Source of the DNA: Flemingiibacterium sp045578725
GTDB lineage: Bacteria; Bacillota; Clostridia; Oscillospirales; CAG-272
Length of the DNA: 64,000 nucleotides
NCBI GenBank assembly: GCA_045578725.1
Contig: JAZNKS010000086.1
Location: 11,179-75,178 of the forward strand
Reading direction: 5' to 3'
This document shows, piece by piece, positions 1 to 7,565 of the stretch; position 1 is the first letter of the stretch, and the number at the start of each line of letters is the position of its first letter. The notes under the pieces were generated by a model. That model saw only the letters and a list, made by a program, of their open reading frames with translations. It was not told the origin of the DNA and did not search any database. A program made the position numbers and the translations under genes.

Positions 1-566
1 CCGACAAGCGCAAAGAGATGATCCTCGCTGACGGTCATCTCCTTCATATACGCGCCGTCCCACCACCTTTCATCCAGCGAAAGATAGGGCGCATCGGCAA
101 TGTTTAAGAAGATGCCGTCGGCGGCCAGCGGTGCGGCGTTGTACTGGATGACATGATAGAGATCGTAGGCGGTATCGTCGGCAAGAACCATTGTCTTGAC
201 AAAATCCGCGGTTTCACTTGAGCTTGCTCCGGTATCATGGAAGATGAGATCGCACCTCAGCCGCTCTTCGACGGCGCGGTTGAGATTGAAAACGGCATCA
301 TCGAGCACATCGCCGGTCATTTCTCCGGCAATATCGACAAAGGTTTCAACCGCCGAGGCGGCCTTTGCGAAGGACCAGATGTTGATCTCTTCTTCTCCAA
401 GATCCATTCCGGCCGGAACACCGGAGGTGATTGCCGGCTCCGTATCGGCGGCCGATGTGGTGGAAGCGGGAGCGGTGGAATCGTCGGGCGGCGTAACGGA
501 GCCGCAGGAAGCACAGAGGGAGAGAATCAGGGCGAGGGTAAGCAGGCGGGTCAGACGGTATTTCAT
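1..566 (-). CDS. Family-1 extracellular solute-binding lipoprotein, N-terminal part (cut by window edge)
   Basis: About 188 N-terminal residues are visible; the rest lies outside the window. The protein starts MKYRLTRLLTLALILSLCAS followed by the lipobox Cys, then a Ser/Thr/Pro-rich linker and the mature domain. It would be the membrane-anchored sugar-binding subunit of an ABC importer. It is a close paralogue of the proteins at 1913-3397 and 11187-12680: all three share an I-N/R-I-W strand, a GE(L/M)TGD/E..DDA.FN.NR.VEER/K.. block, and LS.D..WWDG.(Y/F)M. The start is supported by GGATG just upstream and a consensus promoter about 90 bp away. An AraC gene lies upstream on the same strand. No permease is visible nearby. 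The substrate cannot be told from the sequence. Confidence 0.88.
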   Translation of the reverse strand, partial: MKYRLTRLLTLALILSLCASCGSVTPPDDSTAPASTTSAADTEPAITSGVPAGMDLGEEEINIWSFAKAASAVETFVDIAGEMTGDVLDDAVFNLNRAVEERLRCDLIFHDTGASSSETADFVKTMVLADDTAYDLYHVIQYNAAPLAADGIFLNIADAPYLSLDERWWDGAYMKEMTVSEDHLFALV

Positions 567-620
567 GGCAGACATCCTTTCGTGCAGTTTGTTAAGTGTG
601 ATGCAGCTTAAATCCTGAAA

Positions 621-634
621 TGTTAACGTTAACC
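621..634. promoter_or_regulatory. cre/LacI-family-like operator in the leader of the first solute-binding gene
   Basis: TGTTAACGTTAACC holds a perfect 12-bp palindrome (GTTAACGTTAAC) with a central CG. It matches 13 of 14 positions of the catabolite-responsive-element pattern TGWNANCGNTNWCA. It sits about 20-30 bp downstream of the predicted transcription start and 55 bp before the ATG, a position suited to roadblock repression by CcpA or another LacI-family protein. The regulator itself is not in this window. Confidence 0.5.
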
Positions 635-651
635 GAACGTTGTACAATTTA

Positions 652-680
652 ATTATACATGATACCCGGATAATTGTCAA
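652..680 (-). promoter_or_regulatory. Sigma-A promoter of the first solute-binding gene
   Basis: On the minus strand TTGACA (675-680), 17 bp, TATAAT (652-657): a full consensus promoter for the gene that starts at 566. Confidence 0.85.
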
Positions 681-697
681 GGGAAAATAGAAAAAAA

Positions 698-812
698 GCG
701 CTTTCGCGCCCGAATACATCGGTTTTTATGTGCACAGCACATAAAAATGGAACCCTCAATGGGTTCCAGGATGTATTTGCTGGGGGCTGTTGCATCGAAA
801 TGCAACAGCCCC
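698..812. repeat. Dispersed structured repeat, copy 1 (three-way junction plus terminal hairpin)
   Basis: On the plus strand the element folds as a closing stem AATACATC/GATGTATT (713-720 with 770-777). This encloses an 11-bp hairpin (723-733/737-747, loop ACA) and a 7-bp hairpin (GGAACCC/GGGTTCC, 749-755/761-767). A 13-bp hairpin with a CGAA loop follows (783-795/800-812). The same layout without indels recurs at 63888-64000. It lies between the stop of the AraC gene (849) and the promoter of the gene starting at 566. Read on the minus strand it ends in GCGC-GAAA-GCGC plus seven T (691-704), so it may also terminate the AraC transcript. Short reading frames across it are not credible genes. 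Confidence 0.8.
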
Positions 813-848
813 TGGAGTGCCTGCAAAAGAAGCAAGGCTTTCGGTGCT

Positions 849-1745
849 TCACGGTTCGGGAAAATCGGGGGTAACGGAAGCACGGTATTCGCTCGGAAGC
901 TGTCCGGTATACTTTTGGAAGGAGTCTTTGAAGTAGGAATAATCTCCGAATCCGGCAAGGCGGGCAATTTCAAAGAGGGGAAGATGGCAGGTCTGCGTCC
1001 AGGTCATGAATTGCGTGGCCATCTCAATCCGATACCGGGTCAGAAAATCCGTGAAGGTGCAGCCAAGATGCATCCGGCACCGATGACAGAAGTGACTCTT
1101 GCTGTAAGAAAAGGCGGCGCTGATGTCCTCGGTGGAAACCGGTTCGGCGTAATGCGCGCTGACAAATTCGGTTACAGCGCGGATGAATTCAAGCTCCTTG
1201 GGGGGAGCGACCGCATCGGAGCGAAGATAGTGCTCAAGCAGATCGGCCGCCATCAGCTCGACCCGAGCGGTAATACGGCAGTCATCAAAGAGTGTCCGGC
1301 GCAGCTGGAGTGTTTCGATCAATGGGAAGGAAGCGCGGATGCCGTCAGCTTCAGGATCCCCGGCGGGGATATAGCTCTGAAAGCGGCGGCGGCCGGCGCT
1401 CACCGAGCGAAGAAGCTCACAAGCGCTGCGGGGAAGGGCTCGTTCGGCAATCTCCGATTCAAATATGAGAAAATAATAGGATACCGGCCCGAGCGAGATG
1501 TCCGTGATACAGCTGTGCCGGTCATAGGGATGGCAGATGAGAAGATCGCCGGGGGACAGCTCATAGTCCTGCCCGTTCAGGGTGACGCGGGTCAGGCCCT
1601 CGGTGGCCAGCAGGATCTCATAGGAATTCTGCGCGTGCATCCCTACCATATGATAAGGCGGCAGACCGATCTCCTCGGCGCGGCGCCGGTGGCGGATGAA
1701 AACGGGAATGTTGACAAAGTAGCGGGAATAGGAGCGGTCGATCAA
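849..1745 (-). CDS. AraC-family transcriptional regulator (cupin sensor plus two-helix-turn-helix domain)
   Basis: About 298 aa. The N-terminal half is a cupin-like ligand pocket (a YELSPGDLLICHPYDRHS strand pair is typical). The C-terminal hundred residues hold two AraC helix-turn-helix units: FSYSKSHFCHRCRMHLG and, near the end, LAGFGDYSYFKDSFQKYTG. It probably senses a sugar and controls the divergent solute-binding gene at 1913, and perhaps the one ending at window position 1. I chose a TTG start at 1745 because it follows AGAAAGGG by nine bases. The GTG at 1772 lies only about ten bases after the predicted transcription start and lacks a binding site. Family call is firm; target and ligand are inferred. 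Confidence 0.9.
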   Translation of the reverse strand: MIDRSYSRYFVNIPVFIRHRRRAEEIGLPPYHMVGMHAQNSYEILLATEGLTRVTLNGQDYELSPGDLLICHPYDRHSCITDISLGPVSYYFLIFESEIAERALPRSACELLRSVSAGRRRFQSYIPAGDPEADGIRASFPLIETLQLRRTLFDDCRITARVELMAADLLEHYLRSDAVAPPKELEFIRAVTEFVSAHYAEPVSTEDISAAFSYSKSHFCHRCRMHLGCTFTDFLTRYRIEMATQFMTWTQTCHLPLFEIARLAGFGDYSYFKDSFQKYTGQLPSEYRASVTPDFPEP

Positions 1746-1783
1746 AGGATTCAGCCCTTTCTGCAAATGCACTTCTTATATAC

Positions 1784-1812
1784 AGCATATCACATTCCAG
1801 CCCGCTTGTCAA
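1784..1812 (-). promoter_or_regulatory. Promoter of the AraC gene 849-1745
   Basis: Minus-strand TTGACA (1807-1812), 17 bp, TATGCT (1784-1789). The short distance to the coding region argues for the TTG start at 1745. Confidence 0.7.
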
Positions 1813-1843
1813 GCCAAAAAACACAATCCAGCCCTGTTATACC

Positions 1844-1885
1844 GCAATCGTGCGGATTGCAAGGACGGCCGGTTTGTGGTATACT
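1844..1885 (+). promoter_or_regulatory. Promoter and overlapping inverted repeat before the second solute-binding gene
   Basis: TTGCAA (1857-1862), 17 bp, TATACT (1880-1885). A perfect inverted repeat GCAATC-N5-GATTGC (1844-1860) overlaps the -35 box and is a candidate operator. The divergent AraC promoter begins only 32 bp away (1812). Confidence 0.65.
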
Positions 1886-1912
1886 GTTAAAAAAAGAAAA
1901 GGAGTTGTCTGT

Positions 1913-3397
1913 ATGAAAATTTCCGATAAGCGAATCGCCGCTCTTCTGGCTGTGCTGATGAGCCTGGGCCTTGCTTCCTGCACTAAAACGGATCCGGCTC
2001 CCGGACCCGGGACCGGATTATCAACCGATTCCGCCGCCGAATCCGGCCCCGTGTCGGGTGTACCCGCCGGTACGGATTTTGACGGTGAGGAAGTTCGTAT
2101 CTGGTACACCACCACAGCCTCATCCGCAACCGAATCGCTGATCGATATCGCGGGCGAGCTGACCGGCGATGTGTTGGACGATGCGATTTTCAATGCCAAC
2201 AAACGGGTCGAGGAAAAGCTCGGCGTATCGCTGGATTTCTATAATTCCGGAATCCCGTCCGGACAGACCGGCGACGAGGTGCGCAAGCTGGTGATGGCGG
2301 ATGTGGACGAATACGATCTCTTTCATTCCACTCAATGGAACACCGCGGCGCTGGCCGCCGAGGGGCTCTTTCTCAATATGGCCGATGCCGATTATCTGAG
2401 TCTGGATCAGCCCTGGTGGGACGGCGGCTACATGAAGGAGATGACCATCGGCGAGGATCGGATCTATGCGCTGGTCGGCGACTATGCCATCGACCGCACA
2501 CGCTGTCTGTCCTGCGTTTTCTACAATAAGGCAATGTTTGAGGATTTCTGGGGGAATGCCGATGCCCTGTACAGGGAAGTGCTGGACGGCAGCTGGACGA
2601 TGGATCGGATGCGGCAGATTTCCGCCGATGTTTATGAGGATCTGAACAGTGACGGCGAAATGAGCCGGGAGGATCGGCTGGGCTACTGTGTCAGCGGCGG
2701 CAACAATAACGATGCGCTTTTCTATGCGACCGGCGCGCGTGTCACCTCCCGCGATGAGGATGACAATCCGATCATCACGATGAACAACGAGCGTACCGTC
2801 GCCGCCATTGAAAAGCTCTATCAGATTGCCTATGAAACGGACGGCGGCTTCTATTCGGGCACCGGAAGCGAGAATTCGCTGGCCGACCGGAATCGGTTCA
2901 CCGATGGCGGTTCGATGTTCTTCTTCGGCTTCTTCTATACCGCCGATGCCTTCCGGGATATGAAGGACGACTACGGTATCATTCCGACCCCCAAGCTCGA
3001 CGAGGCACAGGAGGCGTACTGCTCGACCGTTCACGATATCATGCGGCTGATGGTGGTGCCCGCCAACTGCCGGAAGGCGGATGCGGTATCGGCCGTGCTG
3101 GAGGAGCTGGCTTTTGAGGGCTGGCAGAACGTCCTGCCCGCCTATTATGATACGGTGCTGAAGGATAAATATGTCCGCGACAACGATTCGGCGGCGATGC
3201 TGGATCTCATCCGCGACAACTGTCGTCCGGATATCGCCTATATCTACGGCGATGCCTTCGGACAGCTGGGATATGTCTACCGCGAGATGATGCAGGGAAA
3301 AAACAAGGACATCGTTTCGATGTACACCGCCCGGATCACCGCCGCCAATGAAAAGAGGGAGGCTTTTATTGAGCAGTTCCTCGGTGCGGGAAATTGA
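1913..3397 (+). CDS. Family-1 extracellular solute-binding lipoprotein
   Basis: 494 aa, starting MKISDKRIAALLAVLMSLGL and a lipobox LASC. AAAAGGAG lies nine bases before the ATG, which decides this start over longer in-frame options. The mature part has the two-lobe binding-protein features common to the set: DDAIFNANKRVEEKLGV, WWDGGYMKEM, an RTRCLSCVFYNK segment and FYTADAFRDMKDDYGIIPTP. It should bind a carbohydrate outside the membrane and hand it to a permease encoded elsewhere. It is divergent from the AraC gene at 849-1745 and followed by a strong terminator and a glycosidase gene. It is most similar to the paralogue at 11187-12680. Confidence 0.93.
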   Translation: MKISDKRIAALLAVLMSLGLASCTKTDPAPGPGTGLSTDSAAESGPVSGVPAGTDFDGEEVRIWYTTTASSATESLIDIAGELTGDVLDDAIFNANKRVEEKLGVSLDFYNSGIPSGQTGDEVRKLVMADVDEYDLFHSTQWNTAALAAEGLFLNMADADYLSLDQPWWDGGYMKEMTIGEDRIYALVGDYAIDRTRCLSCVFYNKAMFEDFWGNADALYREVLDGSWTMDRMRQISADVYEDLNSDGEMSREDRLGYCVSGGNNNDALFYATGARVTSRDEDDNPIITMNNERTVAAIEKLYQIAYETDGGFYSGTGSENSLADRNRFTDGGSMFFFGFFYTADAFRDMKDDYGIIPTPKLDEAQEAYCSTVHDIMRLMVVPANCRKADAVSAVLEELAFEGWQNVLPAYYDTVLKDKYVRDNDSAAMLDLIRDNCRPDIAYIYGDAFGQLGYVYREMMQGKNKDIVSMYTARITAANEKREAFIEQFLGAGN

Positions 3398-3431
3398 CGG
3401 CAGCGGCATAGATAAAAATGGAAGAAAGCAA

Positions 3432-3468
3432 GGGGCTGCTGCACATCTGTGCAGCAGCCCCTTTTTTT
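3432..3468 (+). terminator. Intrinsic terminator after the second solute-binding gene
   Basis: A 13-bp stem GGGGCTGCTGCAC/GTGCAGCAGCCCC with loop ATCT, then seven T. Its stem is nearly the same as those at 783-812 and 7506-7535. Confidence 0.92.
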
Positions 3469-3487
3469 GAAAGCTTCGGAAAAGGGA

Positions 3488-3516
3488 TTGCATTCCCGCT
3501 CGCGGTATGATATAAT
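3488..3516 (+). promoter_or_regulatory. Promoter of the GH39-like gene
   Basis: TTGCAT (3488-3493), 17 bp, TATAAT (3511-3516) with an extended TGA before the -10 box. Confidence 0.75.
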
Positions 3517-3570
3517 GAGTGTGCCCCCGGAAGAATCCGGCGGGAATCATGCCAAAAGGATGAAAAACAC

Positions 3571-4884
3571 ATGGAGCTTCTTCGATTTGATACCCAAAAA
3601 CGGTATGGCGGCTTCAAGCCGCTGAATGCGGTCAATAACGGCCCCTGCCATAAACGGCATACAAACAGTCAGAGCCGGAGCAATCTGGCGGCATACCGGG
3701 ATGCGAGGATTCCCTATGCGCGCTGTCACGATGCCTCGGAGCACGTTGGCTACGGCGGGGAGCACGTGGTGGATATCACCGCGATCTTTCCGGATTTTTC
3801 TGCGGATCCTTTGGATCCCGCATCCTACGATTTTCCGGTGACGGACGAATACATTCAGATCACGCTGGAGGCGGGCACCCAGACCTTCTACCGGCTCGGG
3901 CAGAAGATCGAGCATTGGGTGAAAAAATACGGCACGCTTCCGCCCGCCGACTTTCACAAGTGGGCGGTGATCTGTGAGCACATCATCCGCCATTATAACG
4001 AAGGATGGGCGAACGGCTATCATCTCGGCATCCGGTACTGGGAAATCTGGAACGAGCCGGACCTCGATGACGATGACAGCACGAACAAGCGCACATGGGG
4101 CGGATCAAAGGCGTTGTTCTTCGATTTCTTCGAGGTCGCCGCCAAGCATCTCAAGGCCTGCTTCCCGCATTTAAGGATCGGCGGCCCCGCACTCGCCGGA
4201 AAGATGAACTGGGCGGCGGATTTCCTGGCCGAGATGCACCGCCGGGAGGTACCGCTTGACTTCTTTTCCTGGCACATCTACTGCGTGGAGCCGGCGCAGA
4301 TGCACAGGCGCTCCGAGACGGCACGCCAGCTGATGGATGCAAACAGTTACGGTAATGCCGAGAGTATTATCAACGAGTGGAATTATGTGAAAAGCTGGGG
4401 AGAGGATTTCACTGAATCCGTAAAAACGATCATCGGCATGAAGGGCGCGGCGTTCACGATGGCCTGTATGGCGGCCGCGCAGAAAGCGCCCATCGATATG
4501 CTCATGTATTACGATGCGAAGCCGCATTTCTTCAACGGTCTGTTCGATTTCTATACGCTTGAAAGGCTGAAGGGCTACTATCCCTTCCTCTGGTACGGAA
4601 TGCTGTACGATTATAACAGCGAAATCCGCTGTGAAGCAGAGCCGGAGGGGCTTTACACCCTCTGCGGTGCCGATAAGGACGGCCGGCTTCTCTGCATTAT
4701 CGCCAACTATTCGGATGAAAATCCCACCCCGCGACAGATCGGTCTGGATTTCGGACGGCCGGTCCGCTTCGATCTTCTTCGCCTTGATGAAACCCATGAC
4801 GGCACCGCCGACGGTATGACGGACGGGGCATCGATCCTTCTGCCGCCCAATTCCTGCGTGCTTCTGCAGGAAAGGGAGTGCTGA
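3571..4884 (+). CDS. GH39-like glycoside hydrolase (beta-xylosidase type, clan GH-A)
   Basis: 437 aa without a signal peptide, so probably cytoplasmic. A TIM-barrel glycosidase with the two catalytic acids of clan GH-A: E162 in RYWEIWNEPDL (acid/base) and E269 in SIINEWNYV (nucleophile). The C-terminal 60-70 residues form a beta-sandwich-like tail (LLCIIANYSDENPTP). GH39 members act on beta-xylosides or alpha-L-iduronides; similar intracellular proteins trim imported oligosaccharides. The gene has its own promoter and lies between two solute-binding/AraC sets, which suits a role in breaking down their substrates. AAAGGA lies 13 bases before the ATG. The exact substrate is unknown, and another clan GH-A family is possible. 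Confidence 0.8.
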   Translation: MELLRFDTQKRYGGFKPLNAVNNGPCHKRHTNSQSRSNLAAYRDARIPYARCHDASEHVGYGGEHVVDITAIFPDFSADPLDPASYDFPVTDEYIQITLEAGTQTFYRLGQKIEHWVKKYGTLPPADFHKWAVICEHIIRHYNEGWANGYHLGIRYWEIWNEPDLDDDDSTNKRTWGGSKALFFDFFEVAAKHLKACFPHLRIGGPALAGKMNWAADFLAEMHRREVPLDFFSWHIYCVEPAQMHRRSETARQLMDANSYGNAESIINEWNYVKSWGEDFTESVKTIIGMKGAAFTMACMAAAQKAPIDMLMYYDAKPHFFNGLFDFYTLERLKGYYPFLWYGMLYDYNSEIRCEAEPEGLYTLCGADKDGRLLCIIANYSDENPTPRQIGLDFGRPVRFDLLRLDETHDGTADGMTDGASILLPPNSCVLLQEREC

Positions 4885-4906
4885 TCCCCCAAAAGAGAAA
4901 AGCTGT

Positions 4907-4950
4907 CGCCCCTTTGTATTTGTGCGGATTGGCACGAATACAAGGGGGCG
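4907..4950. terminator. Long hairpin between convergent genes
   Basis: A 19-bp stem with two G-T pairs (4907-4925/4932-4950, loop GGATTG). On the minus strand a T-rich tract follows, so it should stop the AraC transcript ending at 5004; it may also stop the glycosidase transcript. Confidence 0.7.
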
Positions 4951-5003
4951 GATGTTATATCATGTCACGTCTTCCTTCCCGGCTATGGGAGGGGGCGCAT
5001 TTT

Positions 5004-5867
5004 TCATCCCTTCGGCTTTGAGCGGCGGTATTCGCGCGGTGTGAGGCCGGTGTATTTTTTGAAAACGCGGCAGAAATGGGTGTACTCGGCAAAGCCGAAG
5101 CGGGCGGCAATTTCCGAAAGCGGCGTGTGCGTTTCCAGCGCGATCCGCTGGGCGGCGAACCGGATCCGGTAGCGATAGAGATAATCGTTGAAGTTTGTGC
5201 CGAAGCAATGGCGGAAGCGGCGGCAGAAATAGGCTTCGGTATAGGAAAGCGCGCTGCTTGCCGAAGCGGCTGTAATCGGCTCGCGGTAATGGTCGGTGAT
5301 ATATTCCGCCGTTTTGCGGATGAATTCCGCGGACGAATTGAGGCGGGGCGGCGCTTCGGTGAGGCCGAAATCCAGCAGCTCAACGAGAACCCGGAGAATA
5401 TCCGCGCTGACGCGGCAATCGCCTGCGATGCTGTTTTTGCTGTGGTGGCGGAGCATCTCACCGAGGACTTCGCGGATCACAGCAGCCGCCGGATGATCGG
5501 CTCCAATCCGGTCGGGCAGGCGCATCCGGCCGCTGGATACAGCGCGCAGCTTTTCGGCCGCCTCGGGGGGAAGCGTGGAAATAAAATGGGGAAGCTCGAA
5601 GAGCAGACAATAATATTCGGTCAATTCCAAAGGATCGGCCGGCTGACAGGTATGGATTTCCAGCGGGGAAGCGATGAAGATTTCACCGGCTTCGACATTC
5701 AGCAGCTTATCCTCATGCTGAACGCGCAGGGCACCGCTGTACGGCGCGAGAATTTCGACCGCGCTGTGCATATGCGGCGGAGCGGGCCAGAAGTGTCGCC
5801 GGTTGTCCGATGTGAAAATATGAGCGGGGACGGAACGGTACTTCGGATTGATCGGTTCAAACAGCAT
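5004..5867 (-). CDS. AraC-family transcriptional regulator
   Basis: 287 aa. Cupin-like N-terminus with a PAPPHMHSAVEILAPYSG metal/ligand-strand pattern and EAGEIFIASPLEIHT. Two helix-turn-helix units lie at the C-terminus (LSYTEAYFCRRFRHCFG; ARFGFAEYTHFCRVFKKYTG). The ATG is preceded by GAGGTGAT. It is divergent from the solute-binding gene at 6019 across 151 bp, the usual arrangement for an activator and its target. An inverted repeat lies over its own -10 box, hinting at autoregulation. Ligand unknown. Confidence 0.92.
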   Translation of the reverse strand: MLFEPINPKYRSVPAHIFTSDNRRHFWPAPPHMHSAVEILAPYSGALRVQHEDKLLNVEAGEIFIASPLEIHTCQPADPLELTEYYCLLFELPHFISTLPPEAAEKLRAVSSGRMRLPDRIGADHPAAAVIREVLGEMLRHHSKNSIAGDCRVSADILRVLVELLDFGLTEAPPRLNSSAEFIRKTAEYITDHYREPITAASASSALSYTEAYFCRRFRHCFGTNFNDYLYRYRIRFAAQRIALETHTPLSEIAARFGFAEYTHFCRVFKKYTGLTPREYRRSKPKG

Positions 5868-5879
5868 AACATCACCTCA

Positions 5880-5914
5880 GCAAATATTGTAGCATATTTG
5901 CGCGGATTTGTCAA
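5880..5914 (-). promoter_or_regulatory. Promoter of AraC gene 5004-5867 with inverted repeat over the -10 box
   Basis: Minus-strand TTGACA (5909-5914), 17 bp, TACAAT (5886-5891). A perfect 8-6-8 inverted repeat GCAAATAT-N6-ATATTTGC (5880-5901) is laid across the -10 box and is a candidate operator. Confidence 0.75.
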
Positions 5915-5955
5915 CGAAAAGTCAAAGAGAGATAAATTTATGTAAATACGCTGCC

Positions 5956-5984
5956 TTGTATTCGGCTAAGGGGTATGATAGAAT
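5956..5984 (+). promoter_or_regulatory. Promoter of the third solute-binding gene
   Basis: TTGTAT (5956-5961), 17 bp, TAGAAT (5979-5984) with TGA immediately upstream of the -10 box. Confidence 0.6.
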
Positions 5985-6018
5985 AATAATAATCTCAAAT
6001 CCGAAAGGAGATTCTGTT

Positions 6019-7497
6019 ATGTATAATCTGAAAAAGCTTCTGTCCGGCGGTATCTGCGCGGCCATGCTGCTTGGCGTGCTGGCATCCTGTGGCGGAGAGC
6101 CCGCTGTTACCGACACCACAGATGCAGCAAGCGGCGAAACAACACCAGCCGAAACAGAGCCGCAGGAGGTTGGCCGTGATGCGGTTCATGCCGATCTGCC
6201 CGACGGCTTGAACTTCGGAGGCGAAACCATTACCGTGCTCACCCGCTCGGCGGAGAAGTATCTTGCCGAATTTCAGATGGAAACCGCTGACGGTGATATC
6301 GTCAACGATGCGCTGTATGAGCGCAACATCTATGTGCAGGAAAAGCTGGGGCTGGAGCTGGAAATCGTCGCCCGCGACGGCGCCTGGGGTCAGCACACGG
6401 CCTTCATGTCCAACGTCCGCCAGGAGGTCATGGCCGGCGACAACACCTACGATCTGATCTCCTTCTACGCTTACTGCAATCCGATGCTGTCCATTGACGG
6501 TGTATATATGAATCTTTACGATGTGGAGAATCTGGATCTGACAAAGCCGTACTGGCATCAGAATATGGTGGAAAATACGGCGATCTACGGCAAGCTCTAC
6601 ACCGTAACCGGCGACATCGTGCTGTCCGCTATCTCCGACCGAACCGGTATGTATTTCAACAAGGCCAAGGCGGAAGAATATCTGCCCGATCTGAATCTCT
6701 ATGAGGTTGTTGAGTCCGGCAAGTGGACGCATGAATATTTCGGCAATCTGGTCAAGGATGTCTACAACGATGTGAACGGCGACACCGTTAAGGATGAAAA
6801 CGACTTCTATGGCTGGGATGCCAACTCCGCGCTGGACTCCTGGCCGAGCGGCGCCGGTCTTACCTACACGAAAACGGGTTCTGACGGACGCATCGAATGG
6901 GATTATCTCAACGAGCGGAACACCAACATCATTGAAACCTTCTATGTTCTCTGCCAGGAAAAAGGCGTGTTCTTCATCGACAAGGCGGATTCCAAACGCT
7001 TCCTGAACGGAAAGAACCTCTTCTATGGCGGCTCTCTTGGCGCTTCCGCCAATTTCCGCGATATGGCGGATGACTATGGTATTCTTCCGATGCCCAAGTA
7101 CGATGAAGATCAGGAGATGTACATGAGCGGCATCGGCGACAACTATTCGCAGATCGGTGTGCCGATTACCTGCGAGAAAACGGAAAAGGTCGGCGCGTTC
7201 TTAGAGCTGATGGCCGAGCAGTCCTACAAATATGTAACCCCCGCCTACTTTGAAACGGCGCTCAAGGTCAAGTATATGCGCGACGATGAAGCCAGCCGGA
7301 TGCTCGATCTGATTATCGAAGGCGCCTATTACGATTTCGGTGTAACCTACACCAGCGTACTGGGCAATCCGGTTTACACCACCCGCCAGTCGATGTATCA
7401 TATCAGCGGTAAGAATTTTGCAACGCTCTATGCCGAAAAGGAATCCGAGCTCAAGACCTCGCTGGACGAGCTTATGAGCAAGTTCGGCGAAGAATAA
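6019..7497 (+). CDS. Family-1 extracellular solute-binding lipoprotein
   Basis: 492 aa: MYNLKKLLSGGICAAMLLGV then a lipobox LASC and a Thr/Glu-rich linker. GAAAGGAG eight bases upstream fixes the start. The mature domain has INDALYERN-type and FRDMADDYGILPMPKYDEDQ blocks shared with the other binding proteins here, but it belongs to a different branch from those at 1913 and 11187. It is divergent from the AraC gene at 5004-5867 and ends at a strong terminator. Expected role: binding an oligosaccharide for an ABC importer whose membrane parts are not in this window. Confidence 0.93.
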   Translation: MYNLKKLLSGGICAAMLLGVLASCGGEPAVTDTTDAASGETTPAETEPQEVGRDAVHADLPDGLNFGGETITVLTRSAEKYLAEFQMETADGDIVNDALYERNIYVQEKLGLELEIVARDGAWGQHTAFMSNVRQEVMAGDNTYDLISFYAYCNPMLSIDGVYMNLYDVENLDLTKPYWHQNMVENTAIYGKLYTVTGDIVLSAISDRTGMYFNKAKAEEYLPDLNLYEVVESGKWTHEYFGNLVKDVYNDVNGDTVKDENDFYGWDANSALDSWPSGAGLTYTKTGSDGRIEWDYLNERNTNIIETFYVLCQEKGVFFIDKADSKRFLNGKNLFYGGSLGASANFRDMADDYGILPMPKYDEDQEMYMSGIGDNYSQIGVPITCEKTEKVGAFLELMAEQSYKYVTPAYFETALKVKYMRDDEASRMLDLIIEGAYYDFGVTYTSVLGNPVYTTRQSMYHISGKNFATLYAEKESELKTSLDELMSKFGEE

Positions 7498-7505
7498 ACG
7501 CAAAA

Positions 7506-7540
7506 GGGGTTGTTGCACTTCGGTGCAACAGCCCCTTTTT
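7506..7540 (+). terminator. Intrinsic terminator with a UUCG loop
   Basis: A 13-bp stem GGGGTTGTTGCAC/GTGCAACAGCCCC (one G-T pair), loop TTCG, then five T. Its stem core TGTTGCA/TGCAACA is shared with the dispersed repeat copies. Confidence 0.93.
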
Positions 7541-7565
7541 ATTGATGTGTGAATCAAGGCCCGAC

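Noticed and set aside
747..1916. 389-codon frame across the repeat and antisense to the AraC gene
   Set aside because: It begins inside the structured repeat and runs opposite a clear AraC protein.
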